Shown: positions 1 through 7,899 of the stretch, in pieces
Position numbering within the stretch: the stretch's first letter is position 1
Layout of the letters: each line of letters begins with the position of its first letter
Origin: Deltaproteobacteria bacterium
GTDB taxonomy: Bacteria > Desulfobacterota > Binatia > Binatales > Binataceae
Direction: 5' to 3'
Length of the DNA stretch: 37,153 nucleotides
Assembly: GCA_021794015.1 (NCBI GenBank)
Contig: JAJYRQ010000033.1
Coordinates: 1-37,153 of the forward strand
Notes under the pieces: generated by a model
What the model saw: the letters and a program-made list of their open reading frames with translations, nothing else
Database searches by the model: none
Told to the model about the DNA's origin: nothing
Made by a program: the position numbers and the translations under genes

Positions 1-54
1 CTGCTATCGCTTTCCATAGCGTCATCCTCCGCCACCCGCCGCCAAGCGGGCCCG

Positions 55-125
55 AGTTGTGGCTCAACTCGCCGGATCTTGACGCTTTTTCACTTTTCCA
101 CCAACTCCCCGACACTACCGTCGCC
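55..125. mobile_element. Possible insertion-sequence end remnant (IS21-like, tentative)
   Basis: The segment carries the phrases GTGGCTCAACT, GCCGGAT and CACTTTTCCACC in close order. These recall the repeated terminal motifs downstream of istB in IS21-family elements. No transposase reading frame is visible in the window, so if this is real the element lies mostly to the left of position 1 or is decayed. The assignment rests on remembered motif style only. Confidence 0.2.
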
Positions 126-224
126 GTGGGCCGGACTGTAGACTCGAGTTTCCCTTTTAAACCTCTTCCCCTCAGCAGACTGATACCGCAAATCAGCGCC
201 GTAGCGCAAGTGTTAAAGCATGTG

Positions 225-250
225 CCGGCGCACGCACTCGGGTGCGCCGG
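225..250. repeat. Hairpin, 9-bp stem
   Basis: CCGGCGCAC (225-233) pairs perfectly with GTGCGCCGG (242-250) around an 8-nt loop. No T-run follows on either strand, and no gene is assigned nearby, so a terminator role is not supported. Confidence 0.5.
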
Positions 251-674
251 TAAAGTGCTCAGCTTTGTGGCCTCGCCGGCCTTGAGGCCGACGGCAAGCG
301 GCGCGCTGGATACCCCGAGTCGGCCCGCTCACGTCGACCGGGCGCCCACCCCGAAAGGCTGACACGCCGTTTTGCCCGCGAAGTTATCGGCAGGCCGCCG
401 AGAAAAGGCGAAAACGCCCCCAGACCGGCGGCCCATCCATACCCTGCAAGCGGGGAGTTTTCCCGGGGGTGGCATATGACGGCGGCGGTCGAATCCTGCG
501 TCAATCCTTGCAGGGTGAAGGGCGTTTCATCTAGCAGGAAAACGCGCTACAACCCACGGCCTGCCCTCGGCTGCCGGAGCCGGCGCCCAGATAATTTGTG
601 ATCTCCAGTGAGTCGAGGCGAACACGACTGTGCGTCATACGCGTCTCTCGGCCCCAAGGTTCCCAGATGGCACT

Positions 675-702
675 TATTGAGGCTTACACATTATAGCGAC
701 CG
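675..702 (+). repeat. AT-rich box shared with 29987-30014
   Basis: This 28-nt segment matches 29987-30014 at 23 of 28 positions, including the exact 10-mer CACATTATAG (687-696 and 29999-30008). In both places a second shared box, GCGCGG(G/A)AATGACAAAAG, follows about 150-160 nt downstream on the same strand (837 onward and 30157 onward). The two loci therefore look like diverged copies of one intergenic element. Confidence 0.5.
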
Positions 703-918
703 TGTCGTTCTTGCCGCAGCACCTTGGTGCGCCGTTGCCGCGCGCGCCAGGCCATCGCATGGCGGCAGGGGCACGCGTCGCGCCTCCCCGTATTGCGCTC
801 CCGCTGGTCGGGCAAGCTGCCGTGCGGTCAGTACCGCGCGCGGAAATGACAAAAGAGGAGGCGCGCGCCCTCTTTTCCTGATTCCTCTCCCCCACCGGGG
901 GAGAGGATCAAGGCGCCG

Positions 919-949
919 CCCTGAGCGGAGCGCAAGCGGAGCCGAAGGG
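919..949. repeat. Dispersed CCCTGAGC..GAAGGG repeat
   Basis: The segment begins CCCTGAGCGGAGC and ends GAGCCGAAGGG. Related copies occur at 8037-8056, 20914-20932 and 21075-21093. All four lie between genes, in both orientations. This is a short intergenic repeat type of the genome. Confidence 0.6.
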
Positions 950-1187
950 AGAGGGGGGACGTACCCAGAGGCTCGAGGTGGCGCCAGCAGCCCCCCTCAC
1001 CCTTCCCTCTCCCCCCAAGGGGAGAGGGAGACAAAAACGAGCACCGCGCGCGGGTGACAAAGAGGAGGCGGACGCCCCACTGCTGTCATTCCCCCGCGCG
1101 GTACGTCCACCCTCTCCCTTCGCCGCGTAGTGGCCGAGCGCGGGGAATCCCGACACTGAGCCGGCTGGAGCGCGCCGCTGCGCGTAG

Positions 1188-1220
1188 ATTCTTCGCTCCG
1201 CAGACTTCGCTCAGAATGAC
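1188..1220. repeat. Dispersed intergenic repeat with inverted ends
   Basis: The block opens ATTCTTCGCTCC and closes CTTCGCTCAGAATGAC, so its ends ATTCT and AGAAT are complementary. It shares the CTTCGCTCAG core with the repeats at 8037-8056 and 21075-21093. It lies just beyond the ubiE stop codon. Confidence 0.45.
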
Positions 1221-1236
1221 ATTCGCGCTCGCGCGG

Positions 1237-2085
1237 TCATTTATGAGACTGCTTGTAAGGGTTTGGACGGGGGCGGGCGGCGCGCCGCGTGGTACGCTCG
1301 ACGCGATCGCCTGCGCGCTGCGGACGCGGGCCGAAAGGCAGCTTGGCGCGCGCGCCGCGGCTCTCCGCTCGGCTTGGCCGCGCCGGCTTGACGCCGTAGT
1401 GAATGGCGACCGTGCCGAAACCGACGAGGCGGTACCCAGTCTGGACGAACCCGGCCTCGTCGAGCATCCGCTTCAGCCGGTCCGCCTCCGGATGGGCGCG
1501 CAGCGACTCGGCCAGGTAGCGGTAGGCGGGCAGGTCGCCGCCTGCCACGGCGCCCAAAAGCGGGACCATCCGGTTGATGTAAAGGCCGAAAAAGCCTTTG
1601 AGCGGGCCGCGCGGCGGCGTCAGGTCGAGACACCCAAGCCGCCCACCGGGCCGCAGCACCCGACAGAGTTCGGCAAAGGTCCTGGGCAGGTTGGCGACGT
1701 TGCGCAGGGCGAAGGCGTTGACCGCAGCGTCAAAGGTGTCGGCGTCAAACGGCAGCGCGAGGGCGTCGCCGGCCGCCAGCGAGATGACCTGCTCGAGACC
1801 TCGAGCGGCGACCTTGGCGCGGCCGGCCTCGAGCATCTCGGGGCAAAAGTCGAGGCCGACGACCGTGCGGCTTCCCTGGCGCGCAAGCTCGATGGCTAGG
1901 TCGGCGGTGCCGGTGGCAAGATCGAGCGTCACGGCGCTCTGCGGACGGACCAGCTCGACGGTCGCCTTTCGCCAACGGCGGTCAAGCCCAAGGGTCATCA
2001 GCCAGTTGACGAGATCGTAGCGGGGGACGATCCGAGCAAAGGTCGTCCGCACAAACTGGGCTTTAGCTGCTTCCTGCTGGTTCAT
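1237..2085 (-). CDS. ubiE: Demethylmenaquinone / 2-polyprenyl-benzoquinol C-methyltransferase (UbiE/MenG)
   Basis: This SAM-dependent methyltransferase adds the ring methyl group in menaquinone (MenG) or ubiquinone (UbiE) synthesis at the cytoplasmic membrane. The N-terminal YDLVNWLMTLGLDRRWR (residues 23-39) and the SAM-binding LDLATGTADLA (54-64) are typical of the family, as is VGLDFCPEML (76-85) and the FALRNV segment near 125-130. Homologues usually end shortly after the IHYGVK-like motif, here at residue 233; this protein carries 49 further residues containing 12 arginines. The gene is the last of a minus-strand series, 197 bp after the permease stop, with a nested inverted repeat between. 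No clear Shine-Dalgarno sequence precedes the ATG. Which quinone is made cannot be told from the sequence. Confidence 0.93.
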   Translation of the reverse strand: MNQQEAAKAQFVRTTFARIVPRYDLVNWLMTLGLDRRWRKATVELVRPQSAVTLDLATGTADLAIELARQGSRTVVGLDFCPEMLEAGRAKVAARGLEQVISLAAGDALALPFDADTFDAAVNAFALRNVANLPRTFAELCRVLRPGGRLGCLDLTPPRGPLKGFFGLYINRMVPLLGAVAGGDLPAYRYLAESLRAHPEADRLKRMLDEAGFVQTGYRLVGFGTVAIHYGVKPARPSRAESRGARAKLPFGPRPQRAGDRVERTTRRAARPRPNPYKQSHK

Positions 2086-2157
2086 TGGAACGCAGGCGCG
2101 GGGTTGTGGGCCGGCCGCGCGTTGGTATCTCAGCAGAGTCGGGGATTTTTGTCACCT

Positions 2158-2213
2158 CCCGCGGCCTCGGCCCAGCCGCCGGCGGGCGCGCCGGCGGCTT
2201 TGGCAGCCGCGGG
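2158..2213. repeat. Nested inverted repeat between permease and ubiE
   Basis: An inner perfect hairpin, GCCGCCGGCG / CGCCGGCGGC with a GGCG loop (2175-2198), sits inside an outer 8-bp pair, CCCGCGGC (2158-2165) with GCCGCGGG (2206-2213). It lies 3' of the ABC permease operon and 5' of ubiE, both on the minus strand. It has no T-run on the minus strand. It could stabilise the operon 3' end or attenuate readthrough into ubiE. Confidence 0.45.
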
Positions 2214-2281
2214 CGCGTTTGGCGCCGCGGCCGGGATGGGCGGCCGAGGTGCGCAGGCTTGCCGGCGTTCGCCCGGCTGCG

Positions 2282-3148
2282 CTAGGCGTCGCGGCGTTCG
2301 CCCGGGGCTACGCCGCCGGGCAGGGCAGAGAGTGCCGTGGTTTGGCCGAGCATCGGTCGTAGCATCACGACCACGGCTATTGCGGGCAGAAGCATCACGA
2401 GCGCCAGCGCGCTGGCCGGGCCTACGTCGCCGAAGACCGTGTAGTAGTAGAGCAGCGGCGGCAGCGTTCGGTGGGTAACCTGGATAAGCAGCGCGAAGCC
2501 GAACTCGTCCCAGCTAAGGAGAAAAGTCAGGATGAACGTGGCGGCCAGGAACGGCCTCACCGCGGGAAGCACCACGCTGAAGAAAGCGCGCAGCGGCCCG
2601 GCACCGTCAAGCCAGGCGGCCTCTTCCAACTCCACCGGTAGGCCGGCGAAGCCGCTAAAGCTGGTGAGCACGGCCGTGGGCAGCGCAACCGCGCCGTGGA
2701 CCAGCGCAAGGCCGATGCCGCTTTGCGTGTCGTAAAGGCCGAGGACGATCAGGGCCAGCGCAAGCGGAATTGCCACCGCGATCATCGGCAGGAGCCGCGT
2801 AACGCTGATCAGCCCGAGGCCGGCAGCGCGCTCGCGCCGCCCGCGCGCCATCGCGTAGCCCAGCATCGCGCCCAGCGCGGTGGCCAGCACCGCCGACAGT
2901 GCCGCCACCGCGAGGCTTCGCGCCAGCACCGAGCGCAGTTCCGAAAGCGCGAATACCGCGCGCAGGTGGGCGGCGGTAAGCCGGTGCGGCAGCCAAAACG
3001 GCGGCCAGGCAAAGCTCTCCAACTCGGGCGTAATCGCCTGCTTGGCAAGCAGGTAAAGCGGGCCAAAACCGGCGAGCACCAGACTCCCGCTCAATAGGCG
3101 CGCCAGAACCCGCCGGACCATGCCGTTTGATCCTCGGCCCCGCCTCAT
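2282..3148 (-). CDS. Sugar ABC transporter permease, MalG type (CUT1-like)
   Basis: This is the second integral-membrane subunit of a carbohydrate-type ABC importer. It has about six hydrophobic segments and the EAA loop EEAAWLDGAGPLRAFFSVVLP that docks on the ATPase. A longer frame extends to 3277, but the ATG at 3148 overlaps the stop of the upstream permease in an ATGA arrangement, giving 288 residues, normal for MalG-type permeases, so I chose it. The upstream permease overlaps in the same way, so the genes are surely co-transcribed and translationally coupled. The substrate is unknown; a sugar or oligosaccharide is expected from the family. No ATPase gene follows. Confidence 0.9.
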   Translation of the reverse strand: MRRGRGSNGMVRRVLARLLSGSLVLAGFGPLYLLAKQAITPELESFAWPPFWLPHRLTAAHLRAVFALSELRSVLARSLAVAALSAVLATALGAMLGYAMARGRRERAAGLGLISVTRLLPMIAVAIPLALALIVLGLYDTQSGIGLALVHGAVALPTAVLTSFSGFAGLPVELEEAAWLDGAGPLRAFFSVVLPAVRPFLAATFILTFLLSWDEFGFALLIQVTHRTLPPLLYYYTVFGDVGPASALALVMLLPAIAVVVMLRPMLGQTTALSALPGGVAPGERRDA

Positions 3149-3990
3149 GGCAGGCTTCCTCGCTGTCGCGAAAGCCGCCGTCCCAGGCCAAGCCCGGCCA
3201 GACCAAGCACCGTAACCAGCAGTCCCAAAAGACTTGCTGCCGCCATCGCGCGCCCCGGCGCGAGCTGGTCGCTCCAAAGCTGGTAGGCGTAGGTCGAAAG
3301 CACCGGCGTCCCTTCGGCCCCGGCCAGGACCAGCACGGTCGAGAAAATCCGCATCGCGTCAAAGCCGCGCAGCAAGAGCGCGCTGGCCAGCGCCGGCGCC
3401 ATCAGCGGCAGCGTGATGTGCCGGAACAACGATAGCCTGCCCGCCCCGTCGAGCAGGGCCGCTTCGTAAAGCTCGGCCGGGATCGAGCGCAAGCCCGCCG
3501 CCAGGATCAGCATCACCACCGGCGTTACGTGCCAGGCGTCAACCACCGATACCGTCAGCAGCGCCAGCCAGGAACCGGGCCGCAGCCAATCCACCGGCAC
3601 GCCGCCGGCAGCCAGCAGCGCGCCGTTTAGGTAGCCGCGCGGCAGAAAGATGAACCGCGCCAGCGCCAGCAGCACGATCTCAGGCAGCGCAAACGGCACA
3701 ACCACGGCAATCTCGACCAGCGGGCTGCGCCGCCAGGTCACAAACAGGGCCAAGGCGAAACCCCCGGCGAATTCAATCCCCAGGCTCAAAAGCGGGATGA
3801 GCAGGTTGTTGCGGAGCGCCGCGCCGAACATCGGGTCGGCCAGCACGGCGCGATAGGCCCGAAAAGCGTGCCCTCTGCCGGTGAGCGGAATCAGTAAACC
3901 TGCCAGCGCAGGGACCAGCAGTACCAGCCCCATCAGCAGTAACGGAACGGCCGTGAAGACGAGCCTCAACCGGGCGGCGCTGCGGCTCAT
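3145..3990 (-). CDS. Sugar ABC transporter permease, MalF type (CUT1-like)
   Basis: This is the first membrane subunit of the same importer, 281 residues. It opens with a hydrophobic segment (about residues 10-35), has several further membrane spans and carries the EAA loop YEAALLDGAGRLSLFRHITLP in the C-terminal third. Its start codon overlaps the stop of the solute-binding protein gene (ATGA) and its stop overlaps the start of the MalG-type permease. The three genes are one tight transcription unit. The periplasmic P2 loop typical of E. coli MalF is absent, as in most CUT1 permeases outside enterobacteria. Confidence 0.9.
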   Translation of the reverse strand: MSRSAARLRLVFTAVPLLLMGLVLLVPALAGLLIPLTGRGHAFRAYRAVLADPMFGAALRNNLLIPLLSLGIEFAGGFALALFVTWRRSPLVEIAVVVPFALPEIVLLALARFIFLPRGYLNGALLAAGGVPVDWLRPGSWLALLTVSVVDAWHVTPVVMLILAAGLRSIPAELYEAALLDGAGRLSLFRHITLPLMAPALASALLLRGFDAMRIFSTVLVLAGAEGTPVLSTYAYQLWSDQLAPGRAMAAASLLGLLVTVLGLAGLGLGRRLSRQRGSLP

Positions 3991-5222
3991 CGCGGCAAGC
4001 CATCTCCGGCAGCCTCGGCTGCGCGCTCAGGCCCGGCCGCCGGCGCGAGCTGCGATGCGGCCGTTGTCTGGCCGAGCTCGTTAAGCGCTGCCTGCGGGCT
4101 TTGGCCGGCGAAGAGTACCGCGCGAACGGCATCCTGCCAGCGCTCGCTAAGGGGCAAGTAGTTGCGGATGGTCGGCCGGGCCCGTACGTAGGGCGCCATC
4201 GCGACGAATCCGGCGTACAGAGCCGCATCGGTTGAACCCGCTTCGGGGGCAAGCGAGCCGTACCAGCCGAGGGTTCGGCTTAGCCGGCGCTGAGCGGAGG
4301 CCGAAAGCAGGTAGCGCAGAAACGCCCGCGCCAGGCGCGGATGCGGCGCGCTTTTCGGAATGCCGAGGTAGCCGCCGCCCAGCACGGTGGCGCGGCCGGC
4401 GGGCCCGCGCGGAATCGGCGCGCTCAGCGCGAACCTGGGCGCCAGGCCTTTGCTCGCCAGGTAGCTCATGGCAAAGGGCCAGTTGAAATGTATCCACACC
4501 TCGCCCCGCATTTGCGCCTCGAGAATCGGCATTTCACGGAAGACCGCCGAATAGGGGTTGAGAAACGGCGCCAACTGGGCCAGGAAGCTCAGCGCCGTAT
4601 AATCGCCCGGCGCGTAGGGGTTGCGCAAGCTGCCGCCCGCACCCCATAGAAAAGGCAACAGATCGCAGACCAGCCCGTCGTACCGGGCGGCTTTGAGCGC
4701 GACTTTGCCCGGATGCGCCCGCGCAAACCGCGCCAGTTCCTCCCAGGTCCCGGGCGGGCGTCCAACCTCGAGCCGGTTGTAAATCATTGCCTGCCACATG
4801 AGGCGACCAGGCACGAAATAGAGATGGCCGCGGCGGCGGGCGGCCTGCCACGCGGCCGGCGGAAAAAGAGCCTGCGCCTGTGCCGTCTCGAGGCCGTCAA
4901 GCCGGCGCATCCCGCCGCGCGCCGCCCCCAGCAGGGCAAGGTCCAACTCCGCGACGTCCACCACGCCGCGGCCGGCAGCCGCCTCGGCACGTACCGTGTA
5001 AAGAATGTCGGCGTAGGTCTCGGCAACGATGAGAATCTCGACGTGCCGGTCCCGCTCGAAGTCCTCCAGGAAACGGCGGTAACGGCTTGACTCCCCGGGA
5101 AAGAGCGCAAGAGCGAGGGTGAGCCGCTTGCGCGGCTTGGCTTCAAAGCGGCAGGCCGGTGTTCCCAGCGACAGCAACAGGACTGCGGCGAGGAGCAGCG
5201 ACGCTGGCCTTGGCGCGGGCAA
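3987..5222 (-). CDS. ABC transporter extracellular solute-binding protein (family 1), probable lipoprotein
   Basis: This is the periplasmic binding component that delivers substrate to the two downstream permeases. The mature part resembles family 1 sugar-binding proteins: a first strand (LTLALALFPGES), then VVDVAELDLALLG, NRLEVGRPPGTWEELARFARAHPGK, and a C-terminal GGGYLGIPKSAPHPRLARAFLRYLLS. The frame is open up to 5525, but its distal part overlaps the upstream channel gene and looks non-coding. A TTG at 5222 gives a short basic start, a hydrophobic stretch and a cysteine at about residue 24 (LSLGTPAC), a weak lipobox, and 411 residues, the usual size. The start is therefore inferred. Substrate specificity cannot be read; proximity to trehalose/glucan genes suggests a disaccharide. 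Confidence 0.85.
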   Translation of the reverse strand: MPAPRPASLLLAAVLLLSLGTPACRFEAKPRKRLTLALALFPGESSRYRRFLEDFERDRHVEILIVAETYADILYTVRAEAAAGRGVVDVAELDLALLGAARGGMRRLDGLETAQAQALFPPAAWQAARRRGHLYFVPGRLMWQAMIYNRLEVGRPPGTWEELARFARAHPGKVALKAARYDGLVCDLLPFLWGAGGSLRNPYAPGDYTALSFLAQLAPFLNPYSAVFREMPILEAQMRGEVWIHFNWPFAMSYLASKGLAPRFALSAPIPRGPAGRATVLGGGYLGIPKSAPHPRLARAFLRYLLSASAQRRLSRTLGWYGSLAPEAGSTDAALYAGFVAMAPYVRARPTIRNYLPLSERWQDAVRAVLFAGQSPQAALNELGQTTAASQLAPAAGPERAAEAAGDGLPR

Positions 5223-5266
5223 GCCGATACACTGCCGGGGCTTGAGCGGGCTCTGGGTCGGTGCTT

Positions 5267-6406
5267 TCAACCGCGCTTCGAAGCGTCCGCGCCCCGACTT
5301 TCCGGTGCCAGTGCCGCGCCATGCGGGGCGGACTGGTCCAGCTCGGCTCGCGTGCGCGGCAGGCATTGCGGATGATTGCGCTGGAGGTAGTCGATCAGTT
5401 GTTCTCGCACCTCGCACCGGAGGTCCCACAATGTGGAGGAGTCGGCCGCGCTCACCAGGGCTCGCAGCTCGACCGCTCGTTCGGTGGCGTGCGTCACCTG
5501 GAGAACGCAAACCTTGCGGTCCCACTTGGGATTGGCCTCGGCGAGCCGCTTCAGCTCCCGGCGCAGTTCCTGCACCGGTATGGTGTAATCGGCGTAAATG
5601 TGGATCGTGCCGATCAAATCAGTGGTGCGCCGCGTCCAGTTCTGGAACGAATGCTCGATGAAGTAGGCAATCGGAACCACCAGCCGCTGCAGGTTCCAGA
5701 TACGAACCACGACGTAGGTGGTTGTGATCTCCTCCACCCAGCCCCATTGGTTGTCGACGATTACCACGTCTTCGAGCCGAATCGGCTGCGTGATGGCTAT
5801 CTGCAGGCCGGCAAGCAGGTTGGCCAGGGTCGGACGAGCCGCCATGCCGGCGACCAGACCCGCAACTCCCGCCGAAGCGAGAATGCCCGCTCCCACCGCG
5901 CGCACCCGCTGGAACGTCATCAGCAGCAGGCCGGCGGCCACAATGCCTATTACTACCGCGGCAACCCGGCGAAACACCTCCACTTGGGTGGCCAGCGCCC
6001 GCGCCCGGAAGCGGTCGCCGGGATGGCGCTGCGCTCGGATAACCAGCAAGTCGGAAAAGGCAAAGAGAACCTTGACCGACAGCCAGGCCAGCGCTCCCGT
6101 GCCCACCACGTCCACGACGTGGCCCACAAACGAGTCCAGGCGCGGCGGTAGCTCGAGCGCCGGCAGCGTGAGCTCCAGGAATAACGCCGGAAACGCCACT
6201 GACGCCGCAGCCCAGCAGCGCTGCTCCAGGCGCGCGGCCAGCGTCGCCTCTCCCCGGCTCGCCAGGCGGCGCAAAAACCGCCATAGCAGGTGATGCGCCG
6301 CGACGGCTGCCGCGAGCGCTAGAACAGCCAAAGCGGCCGGAAACAGTACCGGCCACGCCCGGTCAAACCAGGCGCCAAGCAGGCTTTGCACCACTGTCTT
6401 GGACAT
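5267..6406 (-). CDS. MscS-family mechanosensitive channel
   Basis: The protein belongs to the small-conductance mechanosensitive channel family, which opens under membrane tension to release solutes on hypo-osmotic shock. Several N-terminal hydrophobic segments precede the pore-lining helix, seen as VGAGILASAGVAGLVAG followed by ARPTLANLLAGLQIAITQPI. The beta domain follows (LEDVVIVDNQWGWVEEITTTYVVVRIWNLQ), with NWTRR near its end. I place the start at the ATG at 6406, 23 codons inside a longer frame, because the hydrophobic N-terminus begins there; this gives 379 residues. The solute-binding protein gene follows after about 44 bp, so the channel may be in the importer operon. Linking a solute channel with an osmolyte/trehalose neighbourhood is an inference. 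Confidence 0.9.
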   Translation of the reverse strand: MSKTVVQSLLGAWFDRAWPVLFPAALAVLALAAAVAAHHLLWRFLRRLASRGEATLAARLEQRCWAAASVAFPALFLELTLPALELPPRLDSFVGHVVDVVGTGALAWLSVKVLFAFSDLLVIRAQRHPGDRFRARALATQVEVFRRVAAVVIGIVAAGLLLMTFQRVRAVGAGILASAGVAGLVAGMAARPTLANLLAGLQIAITQPIRLEDVVIVDNQWGWVEEITTTYVVVRIWNLQRLVVPIAYFIEHSFQNWTRRTTDLIGTIHIYADYTIPVQELRRELKRLAEANPKWDRKVCVLQVTHATERAVELRALVSAADSSTLWDLRCEVREQLIDYLQRNHPQCLPRTRAELDQSAPHGAALAPESRGADASKRG

Positions 6407-6667
6407 CAGCGTCACCGCGCCATGGCCCGCCGCTGCGTCCAGCGCAGCGCCAGCCGCGCCGGCGCGGTAAGGCAAATGCTACCGGCGCACGCGTGAGAAC
6501 GGCAAGCGGTTGCGCGGGCGGCGGGGCGGCCGTTGACAGAAAACCGTGGGTGCTTTGCGCGCCGGCCGGAGTCAGAGCAGTCCCGACTTTGCGCCGGCAA
6601 TACAAAACCGCGCTGCCCGCAGGCAGGCACGGTGCCGGGCCTCCCAGCCTTGCCGTTGGCCGAGCTG

Positions 6668-6699
6668 AAGCGGGGGGCCTCAAAGGCAGGCCCCCGCTT
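6668..6699 (-). terminator. Hairpin terminator after the GT4 gene
   Basis: AAGCGGGGGGCCT (6668-6680) pairs with AGGCCCCCGCTT (6688-6699) around a short loop, with one G bulged. It begins a few bases beyond the glycosyltransferase stop codon at 6704-6706. The minus-strand T-run is short, so termination may be only partial. The rest of the gap between this hairpin and the channel start (6407-6667) holds nothing I recognise. Confidence 0.55.
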
Positions 6700-6703
6700 T
6701 CGG

Positions 6704-7867
6704 TCAGGCCGATTGGAGCGCGTTCAGGTTCGCCGGCTTGGCCCTCGAAGCGCTGCGGTCAAACAGCTCTTCGTCGGCGCAAAACAGCCGGTAGATGGCT
6801 TCGTAACCGTCGGCCATGTGGGCTGCGGTGAAGCGGGTCTCGAACTCGCGCCGGCACGCTTGCCGCGAGATCGTCTCGACGCGCCGCACGGCCGCCGCCA
6901 GTTCCTCGGTCGTTGTGGCGACAAACCCGCTCACGCCGTCCCGAATGACCTCCGGCACAGAACCGCACGGCCGGGCGATTACCGGAGTGCCGCAAGCAAG
7001 CGCTTCGATCATGGTCAGGCCGAACGGCTCGGGCCAGTCGATGGGAAACAGCAGGGCAAGCGCTTCGCCAAGGAACTGGTTCTTCTCCCGCTCGTTGATT
7101 TCACCGATGAACTCGATGTCGGGCGACTTCAGCAGCGGACGGATAACCCGCTCGAAATAGTCGCGGTCCGCGGGGTCGACTTTCGCGGCGATCTTGAGCG
7201 GAATGCCGGTCAGCCGCGCGACCTCGATCGCCAGGTCGGGCCGTTTCTCAGGTGAGATGCGTCCCAGGAAGGCGAGATAACGTCCCGGCCCCGGGCTGAA
7301 GCTCAGCAGGTCGGGCGGCAGCCCATGATGGACGGTGCCCACCCAGTTTAACTGCGGTAGCTGCGCGCGCTGGCTTCGGCTGATCGAAACCAGGGCAACG
7401 TCGCTAAAGCTGCGGTAGATGGGGTCGATGGGCGGCCAGTCAAGCCGGCCGTGCATCGTGGCCACGCTCGGCGTCGCCGTCAGCCGGGCAAAGGGAAAGG
7501 CCAGGTAGTCAACGTGCGTGTGAATAATGTCGAACTCGTCGGCCCGCCCATAGGCGGCGGTCAAGTTGAGAAGCTGGTAGGCGTCCCCAAAGCGGTTCAG
7601 CCCGGCCAGCCTCAGCGAGGACGGCCAGGCGGCGCACACCGGCACGCGGGCGGTCGAGTCACCAGAGGCAAAGAGCGTTACCTTGTGGCCGCGCGCTGCC
7701 AGCTCCTCGCTCAGGTTGGCCACCACACGCTCGGTGCCTCCGTAAAGCTTGGGCGGGACGCTTTCGTAGAGCGGCGCGACCTGGGCGATTCGAAGGGGAC
7801 GGGCCGCTGGACGTTTCGTCGCGACCGGTAGAACGGTAACGCTTTCGTGTCTTTTGCTGTCTCGCAT
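6704..7867 (-). CDS. GT4-family glycosyltransferase
   Basis: This retaining glycosyltransferase has the GT-B fold. The N-terminal domain opens with RIAQVAPLYESVPPKLYGGTERVV (near residue 25) and HKVTLFASGDS. The C-terminal domain has FLGRISPEKRPDLAI and the EPFGLTMIE (EX7E) catalytic/nucleotide-binding motif near residue 280, followed by ALACGTPVIA. I chose the ATG at 7867, preceded by AGGGGAC, over an in-frame TTG at 7900; the product is 387 residues. Donor and acceptor are unknown. Sequence style fits the broad GT4 group of cell-surface glycan enzymes rather than glycogen synthase. The gene follows the ABC exporter after 215 bp and ends in a hairpin. Confidence 0.88.
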   Translation of the reverse strand: MRDSKRHESVTVLPVATKRPAARPLRIAQVAPLYESVPPKLYGGTERVVANLSEELAARGHKVTLFASGDSTARVPVCAAWPSSLRLAGLNRFGDAYQLLNLTAAYGRADEFDIIHTHVDYLAFPFARLTATPSVATMHGRLDWPPIDPIYRSFSDVALVSISRSQRAQLPQLNWVGTVHHGLPPDLLSFSPGPGRYLAFLGRISPEKRPDLAIEVARLTGIPLKIAAKVDPADRDYFERVIRPLLKSPDIEFIGEINEREKNQFLGEALALLFPIDWPEPFGLTMIEALACGTPVIARPCGSVPEVIRDGVSGFVATTTEELAAAVRRVETISRQACRREFETRFTAAHMADGYEAIYRLFCADEELFDRSASRAKPANLNALQSA

Positions 7868-7899
7868 AGCTTTGTCCCCTGGGTTGCCCGTTAAGTTCA

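Larger units (their letters stand above)
1..1236. other. Left-edge region without a convincing gene
   Basis: This stretch of about 1.2 kb holds several short open frames on both strands, but none has a recognisable domain, a good ribosome binding site or natural-looking protein composition, so I call none of them. It contains a 9-bp stem hairpin at 225-250, an AT-rich box at 675-702 that recurs near 30 kb, purine/pyrimidine-rich blocks around 890-1030 and two dispersed repeats at 919-949 and 1188-1220. The ubiE gene ends at its right edge. It looks like a sink of repeats and decayed mobile DNA; a structured RNA cannot be excluded. Confidence 0.5.

Noticed and set aside
57..362. Short open frame of 101 codons on the plus strand
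   Set aside because: No domain, no ribosome binding site and unnatural composition; it spans a hairpin and lies in repeat-rich DNA.
484..505. tRNA T-arm-like sequence GGTCGAATCC
   Set aside because: The flanking bases do not form the five-pair T stem, and no acceptor or anticodon stem can be drawn around it.
608..1057. Open frame of 149 codons through the repeat blocks
   Set aside because: It reads through purine/pyrimidine-rich repeats and dispersed repeat copies, so it is not a credible protein.
6533..6560. TTGACA box suggesting a plus-strand promoter
   Set aside because: No -10 element at 16-18 nt spacing and no plus-strand gene downstream.
6704..7867. GT4 enzyme as glycogen synthase or GlgM of the glucan pathway
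   Set aside because: Its motifs fit the broad GT4 surface-glycan group. It lies on the opposite strand beyond the exporter and shows no GlgA/GlgM-specific features that I can recognise.
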